From assembly GCA_900314195.1 (NCBI GenBank), contig OMUH01000163.1:1-42252 (forward strand): a DNA stretch of 42,252 nucleotides, given 5' to 3'. Within the stretch, counting starts at the first letter, position 1, and every line of letters begins with the position of its first letter. Of this stretch, positions 26,001-33,589 are shown one piece after another. The translations under genes were made by a program, and so were the position numbers. The notes under the pieces are model-generated. The model ran no database searches. It saw only the letters and a list, made by a program, of their open reading frames with translations, and was not told the DNA's origin. This DNA comes from an uncultured Prevotella sp. (GTDB lineage Bacteria > Bacteroidota > Bacteroidia > Bacteroidales > Bacteroidaceae).

Positions 26001-27778
26001 TCAAGCGTTTCGGTGATGGTGTACTTGTCAAAAATGTTCTGCCCTTTGTATCTCAGCGTCAGCCGCGGCTCCTCAAAGTTCCAGTCGTCAACCGGCCACG
26101 TGAACTCAGTGCCCGACAGCCCTGAGTCATAGGCTGCGTCAATCTGGTCAACAACCTTTATCTTCAGCATTCCGCTGGCGTTGGCATAGTAATTGGTATT
26201 ACCGCTGCCCACATTATATAACACGCTGAGGCTTTCTGTGGTTATCTTCTTTCCGTAAATGGCGAACACCTTGTCTTTCTGATTTCCCCACGAAGAGTTG
26301 TTGTCGCTGTAGTTGACATGCTGAAGATATTCCTCTGTATCCTTCGGATATATAGCCTGATACCACATGCCGCTTGTCTGCGTGCTTTCTATCGGCCGGC
26401 GGAAATACGGGTCAAGGTATCTGAACACAGGGTCTATGTTTGTCCAATAGCCCATAGGGATGGTATATTCTTCAGGGATAACCTCAACAATCGGAAATAT
26501 CTTATGCACGCGCACCTTGAAGGCCGCCGCGGCCGGCACAGGCAGCGCGGCGAGAACATCACTACTAAAAGACGTGAAGCCATTATTATTGAAAAACCAC
26601 TGCGGCCTTACCTTTACGTCGACGCTGAACTCGTTTATGCCCTCAACAATAGACGTGTCACCCTTTATGCCACCAGGTTGAAGCACATATTTGTCAAAAC
26701 GACCATTTTCAAGCCAGATGGCACCGGGGGCATTGCGAATGTACATGCCGCCGTCAAGACGATAATCGGCCTTGGTCTGGGTATAGGCAAAGGAGTAAAG
26801 GCCGCTGATGTCGTTGCCGAGGTCGTCGACCACACGCGTGTAGAGCGGCACCGTGCTGTTTGTATGGAAAATAGGATCGCCCACCATCAGCGTATCAACG
26901 TCAAACGTCTCAAGCACGGCCGAGCTGATGCCCTTGATGTCAGCATCTACCGTATATGTCACCGTGAACGGTTCGATAACGCCGCCGAGCTTCGGCGTGC
27001 CTGTTGCCGTCACCGTGGCCCTGCCGCCGTTCTGAATAATCAGCTGCGACATGTCTGACGAGAACTTCGCGACATTTTCATTGCCCGACTTCCACACGAC
27101 ATTGAAATATTTCGATATGGTGTCGATTTCGCTGCCGGCATCTATATGCAGCACCGGGGCGGCCACGATGCTGTTGCGGTGAACTTGCATTGTGGTTACC
27201 TTGCTGAACGTTTGCGCGTAATGTGCCACGCCGCTGCCATGCTCAGCTATTTTTGTCATTTGCATGAAGCCGGCACTGATGCCATAGCTTAACTTGCGCA
27301 AGTTGATGGTGAAACTGGTCTGAACAGTGTTCCACTCGCCGGCGTATGCGGCGCGCGGACGAGCCACGACAACCACGTCAACAGAGCCGGCACTTTTAGA
27401 GCCCAACGTTATCTTTCCCTGCAGCTGCGTCACGACAGTACCGGTGACGGCATCCTCGGTGTATACCGTAGTGCCCTTTCGCGGCAGCTTGTCCTGCGCT
27501 GTATTCTCAAAGCCACGCACGTAGAATGTAAGCTGATAATATTTGCCTACATCCTGCATACGCCCGCTTTTATCTTCCAGACGAAGATAAACGCTCGGAC
27601 GCGTGAAGTTAAGCTCGCCGACAGCCACGCCATACGGACCGGCATTAGACAGCGAGATATTGGGTGTCTGCTTTTCTGCCGCACTGACCGGCATTAGAAA
27701 GACAGCCAACAATAACGACAAAAGATATCTGAGTACACTTTTTGCTTGTAACCCAAAAAAATTTTTAATGCTTTTCAT
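23057..27778 (-). CDS. Giant secreted multi-domain protein with C-terminal sorting-like tail
   Basis: The 1573-residue protein has an N-terminal signal (hydrophobic about 15-33, ending VSAAE). The N-terminal third is beta-rich and includes an Ig-like Big_2-type stretch near 215-260 (VVWKSGNENVAKF...GGRATVTATGT). A module with RGTFYEFRPQVNGFLTVDG (about 765) and GRTYYLYNDGG (about 823) recurs with RGTYMKIEPCESGVFLV (about 1125) and GKTYYVLGEGSKISFCGFSFAP (about 1295-1320). The same pattern occurs once in the 337-residue protein at 723-1736. The C-terminus (SAVYNISGQRV...AGVYIKGGKKIVVR) resembles type IX secretion tails. No catalytic motif is recognised, so an adhesin or glycan-binding surface protein is plausible. 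Its start lies 822 bases from the next gene. Confidence 0.85.
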   Translation of the reverse strand: MKSIKNFFGLQAKSVLRYLLSLLLAVFLMPVSAAEKQTPNISLSNAGPYGVAVGELNFTRPSVYLRLEDKSGRMQDVGKYYQLTFYVRGFENTAQDKLPRKGTTVYTEDAVTGTVVTQLQGKITLGSKSAGSVDVVVVARPRAAYAGEWNTVQTSFTINLRKLSYGISAGFMQMTKIAEHGSGVAHYAQTFSKVTTMQVHRNSIVAAPVLHIDAGSEIDTISKYFNVVWKSGNENVAKFSSDMSQLIIQNGGRATVTATGTPKLGGVIEPFTVTYTVDADIKGISSAVLETFDVDTLMVGDPIFHTNSTVPLYTRVVDDLGNDISGLYSFAYTQTKADYRLDGGMYIRNAPGAIWLENGRFDKYVLQPGGIKGDTSIVEGINEFSVDVKVRPQWFFNNNGFTSFSSDVLAALPVPAAAAFKVRVHKIFPIVEVIPEEYTIPMGYWTNIDPVFRYLDPYFRRPIESTQTSGMWYQAIYPKDTEEYLQHVNYSDNNSSWGNQKDKVFAIYGKKITTESLSVLYNVGSGNTNYYANASGMLKIKVVDQIDAAYDSGLSGTEFTWPVDDWNFEEPRLTLRYKGQNIFDKYTITETLEMRSLADTSKVIAAGASLNDDWRHYSQLLMNLYTGNSPARLVVKIHCKGTPIGNNPSPYKDMDFQYVVNTYQRGSGECDYKIVTGSNDKEYQETMSAYGKMVFTKAGRLQSGRHLYDSPGVMARFGRIISDNGGSNDDNDGWTVVSDEKGGLYAVGDKTVFDAEHDNLDRPVRGTFYEFRPQVNGFLTVDGLWLKNNGYVLYCNDDGTSQTITGTGGRYEQQLPYALLSGRTYYLYNDGGDDGTQEPLRLYGYNYEPAYVRSAAATEPVHEAAAFLGGFPSRPRLIERGVQNHDVTFSLAAYVENGNAERTWADNGTVKSDYVFIGQNADSVLYIMKYTDGLHFDETLFDEHDNNTYNQTFKNGIEVSGQVKSRGRINQWNTADVSKKAFYSLRVLQLPTYSLTMIDDSLKSTAESDEDKSLVNSFFLNVGDELTTRTAPTAVTVTVGGWQEGKDRPYVKGSDKNSSAKDSWKAVSADGVGKDNSGAYTRLVDGFSLFSVGTQDPRNECGSKYTDMLKNGSTERFKAYDKVPCRGTYMKIEPCESGVFLVYLLQNGCIGYNGSGKNSDIQKKDNNQISFRPVFIVDETGEPVAMDNEFGIRNDYVSTNTANMSHLGYFTNCIYRTSYYDPGIKAYWKDEQNVGDAQGWVWHKDWDEKATAADRKRFEDQWKRHDATDIEEIVKLDNGGYVVPSKAYVRYTFDVKAGKTYYVLGEGSKISFCGFSFAPEGYPNQKERPHETITLSQKNNYTVSGEHQNVKVVTDLNFVKDRWTSICLPFSMSTSKFAKTFGSDASLVTFDKVDKKGTVHFVQHCEMMIEAGKPYLIRPAKDISALTVDSVTIEAGVSCEDKYVSSGGYTFKGTFEPALMHKGSYIMAWSASRGNKLMPISKDAQINGFRAWFDKDATAEAPLGTLTCRLAGEAGTEMEQPLDVPTAIDGITSDSKTEPSAVYNISGQRVNAADGQPLPAGVYIKGGKKIVVR

Positions 27779-27986
27779 TATGTTTATTTAATACGAATCC
27801 TTCCTTAATAACTACATAATCAAAAAGATACGCCGATCTTTTCAGACAAAAATACATAAAAAACAAATTGAACTTATTATTTTTTTGTTAATTTTTCAAA
27901 AATGGATAAAATTTAAAAAATCTGCAACTGTTCAGCGGTGGGCTTCTTTATAAGTAAAAGACGAAGCTATATTTGACCCTCGTGCA

Positions 27987-28010
27987 GGGGCCGTGCCTTG
28001 TGCCGGCCCC
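27987..28010. other. GC-rich REP-like hairpin
   Basis: GGGGCCG (27987-27993) pairs with CGGCCCC (28004-28010) around a 10-base loop, within otherwise AT-rich DNA and preceded by CTCGTGCA. The form resembles short palindromic elements scattered in Bacteroidales genomes. No T-run follows on either strand. Confidence 0.5.
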
Positions 28011-28162
28011 AAAATAATGTTCGACTTATTTTTATTAAACGGTTGAAACATTTATTGTGGACCAACATATTTCTGTCCCCCCACACGATAAATAGTGAAC
28101 ATAAGGAATGTGGCTACACCCTGCATATATACAATCCACTGACGAAAACAAATATTTGAAAT

Positions 28163-28556
28163 TTATTGACAAACAGTTTTTCAAAAATTGCAGAAAAACG
28201 AGCCATCCTATGGTTGGCCGTGTGGAAAGGCATTCTCACGCGTTTTATAAAGCTCTGACAATAAGGTAGTTGTAATTTTATTACAAAATAAAACGTCTCA
28301 AAAAGGCATTATATGTAATAAAATCAGAAAAATAAAGCAGTGGTTTACGGGTCGTAAAGCACTGCTTTAGAAAAATATCTCATTGCAACAGAAATTTATC
28401 TCATTGCTTTACGGCCGCTAAAACAGAAAAACACAAGAAAATGGCTTAATATGCATATTTTATTCATAAACGAAAGAAAAAATTACGAATGAAGAAAATT
28501 TTTCTGAGCCCGTTTTTTAGTTAATATTCTTTAATTTCTTCTGAATATTATTTACA
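28163..28556 (+). repeat. Dispersed ~394-bp intergenic repeat, copy B (plus orientation)
   Basis: It aligns over its whole length with the reverse complement of 8136-8528. Strongest blocks are 28271-28290 (TGTAATTTTATTACAAAATA), the core 28329-28414 and the terminal block 28490-28556, which includes the dyad TAATATTC...GAATATTA. It ends 45 bases from the stop of the GT4 gene. The two copies are inverted relative to each other and about 20 kb apart. Confidence 0.85.
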
Positions 28557-28600
28557 ATTATCACTTTGAAGAAATCAAGTAACGATGTACAGAACAAGAG

Positions 28601-29779
28601 CTATAATGATGTAAGAAGAGCATGCCATTTTTTCATAACCTCATCGTTGGAAAATGCTTTCAGGCTGTCTGCACCAGCAAGGGCCATGCTGCGTCTGAGC
28701 GGTTCGTCAGCCATAAGCGACTTTGTTTTTTCTACATATCCGTCAATGTCGCCCTCTTCAACTATATATCCGTCTTTCCCGTTGTCAATAAGGTCACTGA
28801 CGGCGCCGAAGGTGTTGAAAGCAACGGGCACCACCCAGGCCGCACGGCACTCAAGGATTGTCAGCGGCAGCCCCTCACAGCGCGATGTCATAATAAACAC
28901 AGAGGCTTTCTTATAATATTCCACGGGCTTCTGCCGTCCGAGAAACTTTACTTGCTTGATGCCGTTCTCATCGGCATATTTCTGATATGCCGCCGACTCA
29001 TTGCCATACCCCTCGCCGATAACCGTCAGCTGCCAGTCAGAGAAACGGGCATCGAGCTTTATGCGCTTCCAGATTTTCAACGCAAGGAAGATGCGCTTCT
29101 GCCGCTCGTCAAGACGGGTCACCATAAGCACTGTCTTCTCTTTTGAGTTCAATGTGTCTGCCGGCACAGGACTGAAGGGAACGGCATTGGGTATGACTGC
29201 GAATTTGGATGTAGCGTGCGTAAGGGCCAGACGCTGAAACGCACGTATGTAATGTTCAGACAACAGCACCACCCTGTCGGCCATTCTGTAAGCCATGCAA
29301 TAGCGCCTTGTCATGTTCAGCCTCGACTGAAGGCTGAACAGCGGAAAAAGCGCAAGCTTAAGGCCGTAACGAAGGCGACTGAGGCCTCTGCTTGCCTGCC
29401 ATTTTTCATAAATCTTGTCTTTGGACAGCAGCTCCCATCCCGGCGCGAAATGATGAGCAAAGACTACATGACATCCTTCAACCCGTGCAGCTGCCTCATG
29501 AAGCATGGGGCAATCGTGGAAATAACCCTGAATGACGACACAGCTCACATTATATTTCCTGATAATTTTTTCAACGGCATCGGCAGCCTCACGCCTGTTG
29601 TCAGGCAGCTGAATGCTTGCCGCAAAGGGTTCCATGCTGCCATCTAGCGGATTATGCCATACGGAAACACTGCGTATGCCGTAGAGACGGGCAAGACCGG
29701 CAGCAACAACCTGTGTGGTGTGTTCCGTTCCGCCCTTTTCATTGACCGGACGAAAGCGGGTATAGAACATTATTGTCAT
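28601..29779 (-). CDS. GT4-type glycosyltransferase
   Basis: The 392-residue GT-B fold enzyme begins MFYTRFRPVNEKGGTEHTTQ (start at 29779 or three codons later). It has an acceptor-side N-terminal half and a donor-binding C-terminal half with VLMVTRLDERQKRI, LTVIGEGYGN, VKFLGRQKPVEYYKKASVFI and SRCEGLPLTILECRA, which corresponds to the EX7E donor motif. It is a retaining glycosyltransferase of the glycosyl-transferases group 1 type, likely acting on a surface polysaccharide at the inner membrane face. It is transcribed divergently from the GT8 gene. Donor and acceptor are unknown. Confidence 0.92.
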   Translation of the reverse strand: MTIMFYTRFRPVNEKGGTEHTTQVVAAGLARLYGIRSVSVWHNPLDGSMEPFAASIQLPDNRREAADAVEKIIRKYNVSCVVIQGYFHDCPMLHEAAARVEGCHVVFAHHFAPGWELLSKDKIYEKWQASRGLSRLRYGLKLALFPLFSLQSRLNMTRRYCMAYRMADRVVLLSEHYIRAFQRLALTHATSKFAVIPNAVPFSPVPADTLNSKEKTVLMVTRLDERQKRIFLALKIWKRIKLDARFSDWQLTVIGEGYGNESAAYQKYADENGIKQVKFLGRQKPVEYYKKASVFIMTSRCEGLPLTILECRAAWVVPVAFNTFGAVSDLIDNGKDGYIVEEGDIDGYVEKTKSLMADEPLRRSMALAGADSLKAFSNDEVMKKWHALLTSL

Positions 29780-29816
29780 AAAAGAACAGTTTATACGTAA
29801 TTTTTATATATATATC

Positions 29817-29847
29817 TTGCAAAGGTAACATATATTTAATATCTTTG
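29817..29847 (+). promoter_or_regulatory. Promoter of the GT8 gene
   Basis: TTG (29817-29819) and TATCTTTG (29840-29847) with a 20-base spacer, 34 bases before the ATG. It overlaps the divergent promoter of the GT4 gene. Confidence 0.7.
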
Positions 29848-29851
29848 CGAA
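29820..29851 (-). promoter_or_regulatory. Promoter of the GT4 gene
   Basis: On the minus strand TTCG (29848-29851) and TACCTTTG (29820-29827) are separated by 20 bases. It is interleaved with the GT8 promoter, so polymerase binding to one should exclude the other. Confidence 0.6.
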
Positions 29852-29881
29852 CGTTGAAGCGAATAAAACATAAATAATCAA

Positions 29882-30817
29882 ATGAAAGAACCAGTCATTC
29901 ACATTGTATTGAATATGGATGACAACTATATGGTGCACACCATAACCATGTTGACATCTCTTTTTTTCAATGATCCTGACTCACAATTTACCATCCATGT
30001 TCTTTCTTCAGGCTTGTCTTCAAAAGTAAAGAAAACACTGAAGAACTGGATTGAACACCAATGCCGGCAACAAGTATTTTTCTACAACTTAAACAAAAAT
30101 AACACGAAGATTTTTCCGGAATATGTAAACAGCCACATATCACAGGCTGCCAACTACAGACTTTTTGTTGCCGATGTACTGCCGGCCGACGTGCACAAGA
30201 TTATTTATCTTGACTGCGACCTGATTGTTGAGCAACAGCTCAGCAAGTTGTTCAATTATGACATTGGCAGATACCCCATCGCAGCCGTTGAAGACATGTG
30301 GAGCGGCAAGGACGACAACTACGAACGGTTGGGATACGACCGCAAATACGGCTATTTCAACTCGGGCGTGCTGCTGATTAACCTTGACATGTGGAGGGAA
30401 AAAAGCCTGTCGAGAGTGTTTATTAATTATCTTAACAGCCACGACAACCTGAAATTTATCGACCAGGACATTCTCAACGGAACATTATACGACAAATGGT
30501 TTCATCTGCCGCTGAGATGGAACGTACAGGACGGTTTTCTGCGATGCAATCCGAAAATAAGAAAAGAAAAAATCAACGATGTTATTGAGGAATGCCACCG
30601 CCCGGCAATAATACATTTCACCGGAAGCAGAAAGCCGTGGAACTATGACTGCCTGAACCCGCTCAAAAACCGTTATTTCCACTATCTCGACATGAATCCG
30701 TGGAAAGGCAGGCGGCCTATGATGCCCGACAACTTCAAACGCAAGCTGATGTTTGACAAGATTCTGTATGCGCTGTTCTTAAAACCGCACAAATACCGTC
30801 AGGACATTGTATGCTGA
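29882..30817 (+). CDS. GT8 family glycosyltransferase
   Basis: The 311-residue GT-A fold enzyme starts EPVIHIVLNMDDNYMVHTIT and has the metal-binding DxD in IIYLDCDLIVEQQL (Asp111, Asp113). GYFNSGVLLINLDMWRE, KFIDQDILNGTL and HFTGSRKPW follow in the family order; the last carries the third metal-ligand histidine. GT8 enzymes are retaining galactosyl- or glucosyltransferases often used for lipopolysaccharide or capsule. The gene is monocistronic, between its own promoter and a terminator. Confidence 0.94.
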   Translation: MKEPVIHIVLNMDDNYMVHTITMLTSLFFNDPDSQFTIHVLSSGLSSKVKKTLKNWIEHQCRQQVFFYNLNKNNTKIFPEYVNSHISQAANYRLFVADVLPADVHKIIYLDCDLIVEQQLSKLFNYDIGRYPIAAVEDMWSGKDDNYERLGYDRKYGYFNSGVLLINLDMWREKSLSRVFINYLNSHDNLKFIDQDILNGTLYDKWFHLPLRWNVQDGFLRCNPKIRKEKINDVIEECHRPAIIHFTGSRKPWNYDCLNPLKNRYFHYLDMNPWKGRRPMMPDNFKRKLMFDKILYALFLKPHKYRQDIVC

Positions 30818-30848
30818 CATTGCCTGCTTACAATGTTGTACAAAAAAA

Positions 30849-30888
30849 AATCATTATCCGGCTATGAACCGGATAATGATTTTTTTTG
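30849..30888. terminator. Bidirectional terminator between the GT8 and GH115 genes
   Basis: AATCATTATCCGG / CCGGATAATGATT (30849-30861 with 30869-30881) is preceded by an A-run and followed by a T-run, so it can end transcription from both convergent genes. Confidence 0.9.
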
Positions 30889-30922
30889 ATTATATGCAAT
30901 CAACAAATTCAATAATAGAAAA

Positions 30923-33421
30923 TCACTCAGACGCCTGGACGGGGAAGATATAGAACTCGCGGTCTAGGTCATAGTCTATCATCCACTGGTCGGCAATGAT
31001 ATGGCTGTCAAGAGCCTTTATGGAAAGAGTGTGAGCGCCTTTTTTGACAACGACAGGCAGAAAGCGCAGGGCCTGTCCGCGCAGCACGTTCTGCTTCCAC
31101 CCTTCTGAGCGGAATGACTCCTTGAGCGAATAGACGGCCTTCACGCTGTCGTCGAGCGTCACCTGGAAGCGCAAGTCGCCGCTGCCCGACGGCTGGGTGG
31201 GAATCATCGCTATGCGCACCACGGCAGAATCGCTGTCGCGGGTGGTGTTGAAGTCGAAGCTGAGCTCAGAGCCGCGTTCAATAGCAACAGCGTTCATGGA
31301 GTGTCCGAGCATCTGCACCGGGGTGACACGGCCGCTGTGGCGCGACCACTGACAGGCGTTGCGAACCACGCAGCCATCGTTGTCGAGCGTGGCAGGCTGA
31401 GCGCCATAGTCAGCAAACTCTGCACGTTCCTTGTCGGTGAGAGCGTCGGGCAGCGATGGTGCACCGAATACATACAGTCCGCGCGGAGCCGATGACATGT
31501 TGCCCTTCCACTTGCCGCCGGCCATCTCATTATTGTAATAATCAGTGAGCTTTATAATGTCGTCGTATGCACGCAGACTGCGGGCAGCGGCCTGCATGGC
31601 CTCACGGTCGTGATGGAATGTCTCCTTGCGGCCTATGTGGCGTGACTCCTGGGCCTGCAGCTGCTTCACGGCCATATCGCAGGCCGTGGCCACGGGATAC
31701 TGCACGGCAGCGAAATAGGCATCACGCAGTTCATGGCGGAGGCTGCGCGCTATGTCGTCGGCCTTGGCGCGAATGTTCTCATAGTCGTTGAGATACCGCT
31801 CGAGCTCATTACCGAACTCGCCGGCAGAGAACTCAGTGTCCTGCACGGGCGACCAGCCGCGGGAGTATATCTTTTTGTTGAGCTCTACCTGATTGAAGCC
31901 CATGAACTCTGGCTTGCGTATTGCCGTAAGCCGGTAATATTCCGTCATGACCTGAAGAGTGCGCTGGCCGGCCTCGGTGCCGAACTGCTGCACAAGCCAG
32001 TTGAGGAGATGATTCTTGATGGTGTTAGGCTTGACACAGTTTATGTTCCATGCCATGTCGAGGAAGAGTGTCAGCGGATAGACCGCCGTTTTGGGGTCGT
32101 GGACGTTGGCTATCCACATTCTGCGGCAGTTGCTGTCGTAGGCTGCACGCATCTCACTGTAGAGCAGACCGGGCTGCATGGAGCACTGCCACAGCCAGTC
32201 GTGCGGACGTCCCCAATAGCTGAGGTGATAATATATGCCTCCGCCCCCGCTCCGCTTCTGCTCTTTAACGTCGGGCAACCGCGTGAGATAACCGTAATTG
32301 TCGTCGCACCACATCAGAGTGACGTCATCAGGCACTTTCAGGCCGTGGGTGTATATGTCGAGCACTTCTTTATACGGTATGAACACCTGCGGCACCTTTG
32401 TCAGGTCTTTGCTGACTTCCTGCTGCAGCATGTGCCGCTGGCTGTTTATCACCTCCTGCAAGGCCTTCACCTTCTCGCTCATCGTTTTCACGCCGGCCAT
32501 GCTGCCGTCGTGAATGCCGCGCATACCGAGCGTATAAAGCGCGTCCATTGACGATGTCTCGCGGGCACGCTCACGCCAGTAGGCCTCTACGTTCTTACGG
32601 TTGGTGATGAAGTTATACGGGCCGCGGAGGCTCTCGTCCCACTCTCCTACGTTATTGCGGAGTATCGGCTCGCAGTGTGACGAGCCGACATATATGTCGA
32701 ACGAATCAGCCACTTCTTTGTTGCCCTTGACCATAAAGAACGGCACTGTGCCGTTGTGCATGGCCGGCCACACGGCATTGGCGCGAAGGCGCAGCAGCAG
32801 TTCGAAGAGCTGATGGTAATAGTGCGGCCCCATGGCGCCTTTCTTCAGCCGCGTGTCCATGCGCTCATGTGCCCACACACGGTTGGTCCAGTCTTCATCG
32901 TTGATGAATACGCCGCGATAGCTGACAGACGGCCACTGCATGGTGACAAATTTATCGCTCATGATGAGCGTATGGCGGCGCACAGGCCTGACGTCACCCC
33001 ACCACGTCCACGGCGACACGCCGGCCTGGCGCGACAGCTCAAGAATGCCGTAGGCAGTGCCGCGGCCGTTGCTGCCGACAACAATGATACGGCCCTTGCT
33101 GACGGTTATGTAAAAGGCATCGGGCTTCGTGATAATCTTATTATAGGGCACACCAGTGGCATGCAGCTCGGCAAACTCCTTGTCGTCAAGGCGGTCGAGC
33201 TGATAGATGGCTATGCGGCCGTTGCCCTTACGGTCGGCATGATGGCCGGTGACGGCTTTCATGTCTGAAGAGAACATATCAAGAGCCTTGTCGACAACAG
33301 GCGAGCGGTGGGCATTGACGCTGTAGCTGACGGGCTTGTGGCCGTCAAACCAAACAACGTTTTTTGCACCGGCCGTCAGCGACAGGAACAATAATGACAG
33401 GCTGAGAAATCTTGTTTTCAT
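30923..33421 (-). CDS. GH115 family alpha-glucuronidase
   Basis: The 832-residue secreted protein (signal peptide about 1-19, cut near AGA-K) matches glycoside hydrolase family 115 across its length. Features include GRGTAYGILELSRQAGVSPW, the W-rich PWTWWGDVRPV, SYRGVFINDEDW, LRANAVWPAMHNG, VGSSHCEP, TLMWCDDNYGYLTRLP and YHLSYWGRPHDWLW. GH115 enzymes remove glucuronic or 4-O-methylglucuronic acid from xylan or related chains. No other xylan gene is nearby, so it may act together with a locus elsewhere. A beta-rich domain at about 690-830 completes the usual GH115 architecture. Confidence 0.94.
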   Translation of the reverse strand: MKTRFLSLSLLFLSLTAGAKNVVWFDGHKPVSYSVNAHRSPVVDKALDMFSSDMKAVTGHHADRKGNGRIAIYQLDRLDDKEFAELHATGVPYNKIITKPDAFYITVSKGRIIVVGSNGRGTAYGILELSRQAGVSPWTWWGDVRPVRRHTLIMSDKFVTMQWPSVSYRGVFINDEDWTNRVWAHERMDTRLKKGAMGPHYYHQLFELLLRLRANAVWPAMHNGTVPFFMVKGNKEVADSFDIYVGSSHCEPILRNNVGEWDESLRGPYNFITNRKNVEAYWRERARETSSMDALYTLGMRGIHDGSMAGVKTMSEKVKALQEVINSQRHMLQQEVSKDLTKVPQVFIPYKEVLDIYTHGLKVPDDVTLMWCDDNYGYLTRLPDVKEQKRSGGGGIYYHLSYWGRPHDWLWQCSMQPGLLYSEMRAAYDSNCRRMWIANVHDPKTAVYPLTLFLDMAWNINCVKPNTIKNHLLNWLVQQFGTEAGQRTLQVMTEYYRLTAIRKPEFMGFNQVELNKKIYSRGWSPVQDTEFSAGEFGNELERYLNDYENIRAKADDIARSLRHELRDAYFAAVQYPVATACDMAVKQLQAQESRHIGRKETFHHDREAMQAAARSLRAYDDIIKLTDYYNNEMAGGKWKGNMSSAPRGLYVFGAPSLPDALTDKERAEFADYGAQPATLDNDGCVVRNACQWSRHSGRVTPVQMLGHSMNAVAIERGSELSFDFNTTRDSDSAVVRIAMIPTQPSGSGDLRFQVTLDDSVKAVYSLKESFRSEGWKQNVLRGQALRFLPVVVKKGAHTLSIKALDSHIIADQWMIDYDLDREFYIFPVQASE

Positions 33422-33505
33422 ATAAACGCAATATTATTTGAAAGTAAGAAATGACGCAGCTGCACACAAAATATCAACAAAACAGCCGCAGACATGGGGT
33501 GTGTG

Positions 33506-33537
33506 CAAAATTACTGAAAAAAAGACAGCATTCCAAA
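33506..33537 (-). promoter_or_regulatory. Promoter of the GH115 gene
   Basis: On the minus strand TTTG (33534-33537) and TAATTTTG (33506-33513) have a 20-base spacer, 85 bases before the start codon. Confidence 0.65.
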
Positions 33538-33547
33538 AAATCTTTGC

Positions 33548-33555
33548 TACCTTTG
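33548..33555 (+). promoter_or_regulatory. -7 box for mrp
   Basis: TACCTTTG lies 34 bases before the mrp ATG and close to the divergent GH115 promoter. No clear -33 element was found. Confidence 0.55.
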
Positions 33556-33589
33556 CTCAACAGATAACATAATAAAAAATACAAGCATT

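Larger units (their letters stand above)
27779..28600. other. 822-bp spacer upstream of the giant protein gene
   Basis: AT-rich non-coding DNA. It contains a GC-rich hairpin (27987-28010), repeat copy B (28163-28556) and presumably the promoter of the giant protein gene, for which I see no clear TAnnTTTG box. A plus-strand frame beginning at 28566 runs antisense into the glycosyltransferase gene and is not credible as a gene. Confidence 0.6.

Noticed and set aside
26318-27058. 246-codon open frame antisense to the giant protein gene
   Set aside because: Overlaps the minus-strand gene that has signal peptide, repeated module and sorting-like tail; no protein-family features in the antisense frame.
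28484-28530. Short peptide frame (MKKIFLSPFF) inside repeat copy B
   Set aside because: Copy A has an indel and no matching start, so the frame is not conserved between the two repeats.
31733-32551. 272-codon open frame antisense to the GH115 gene
   Set aside because: Shadow of the real gene on the other strand; composition is low-complexity and no start context or motif supports it.
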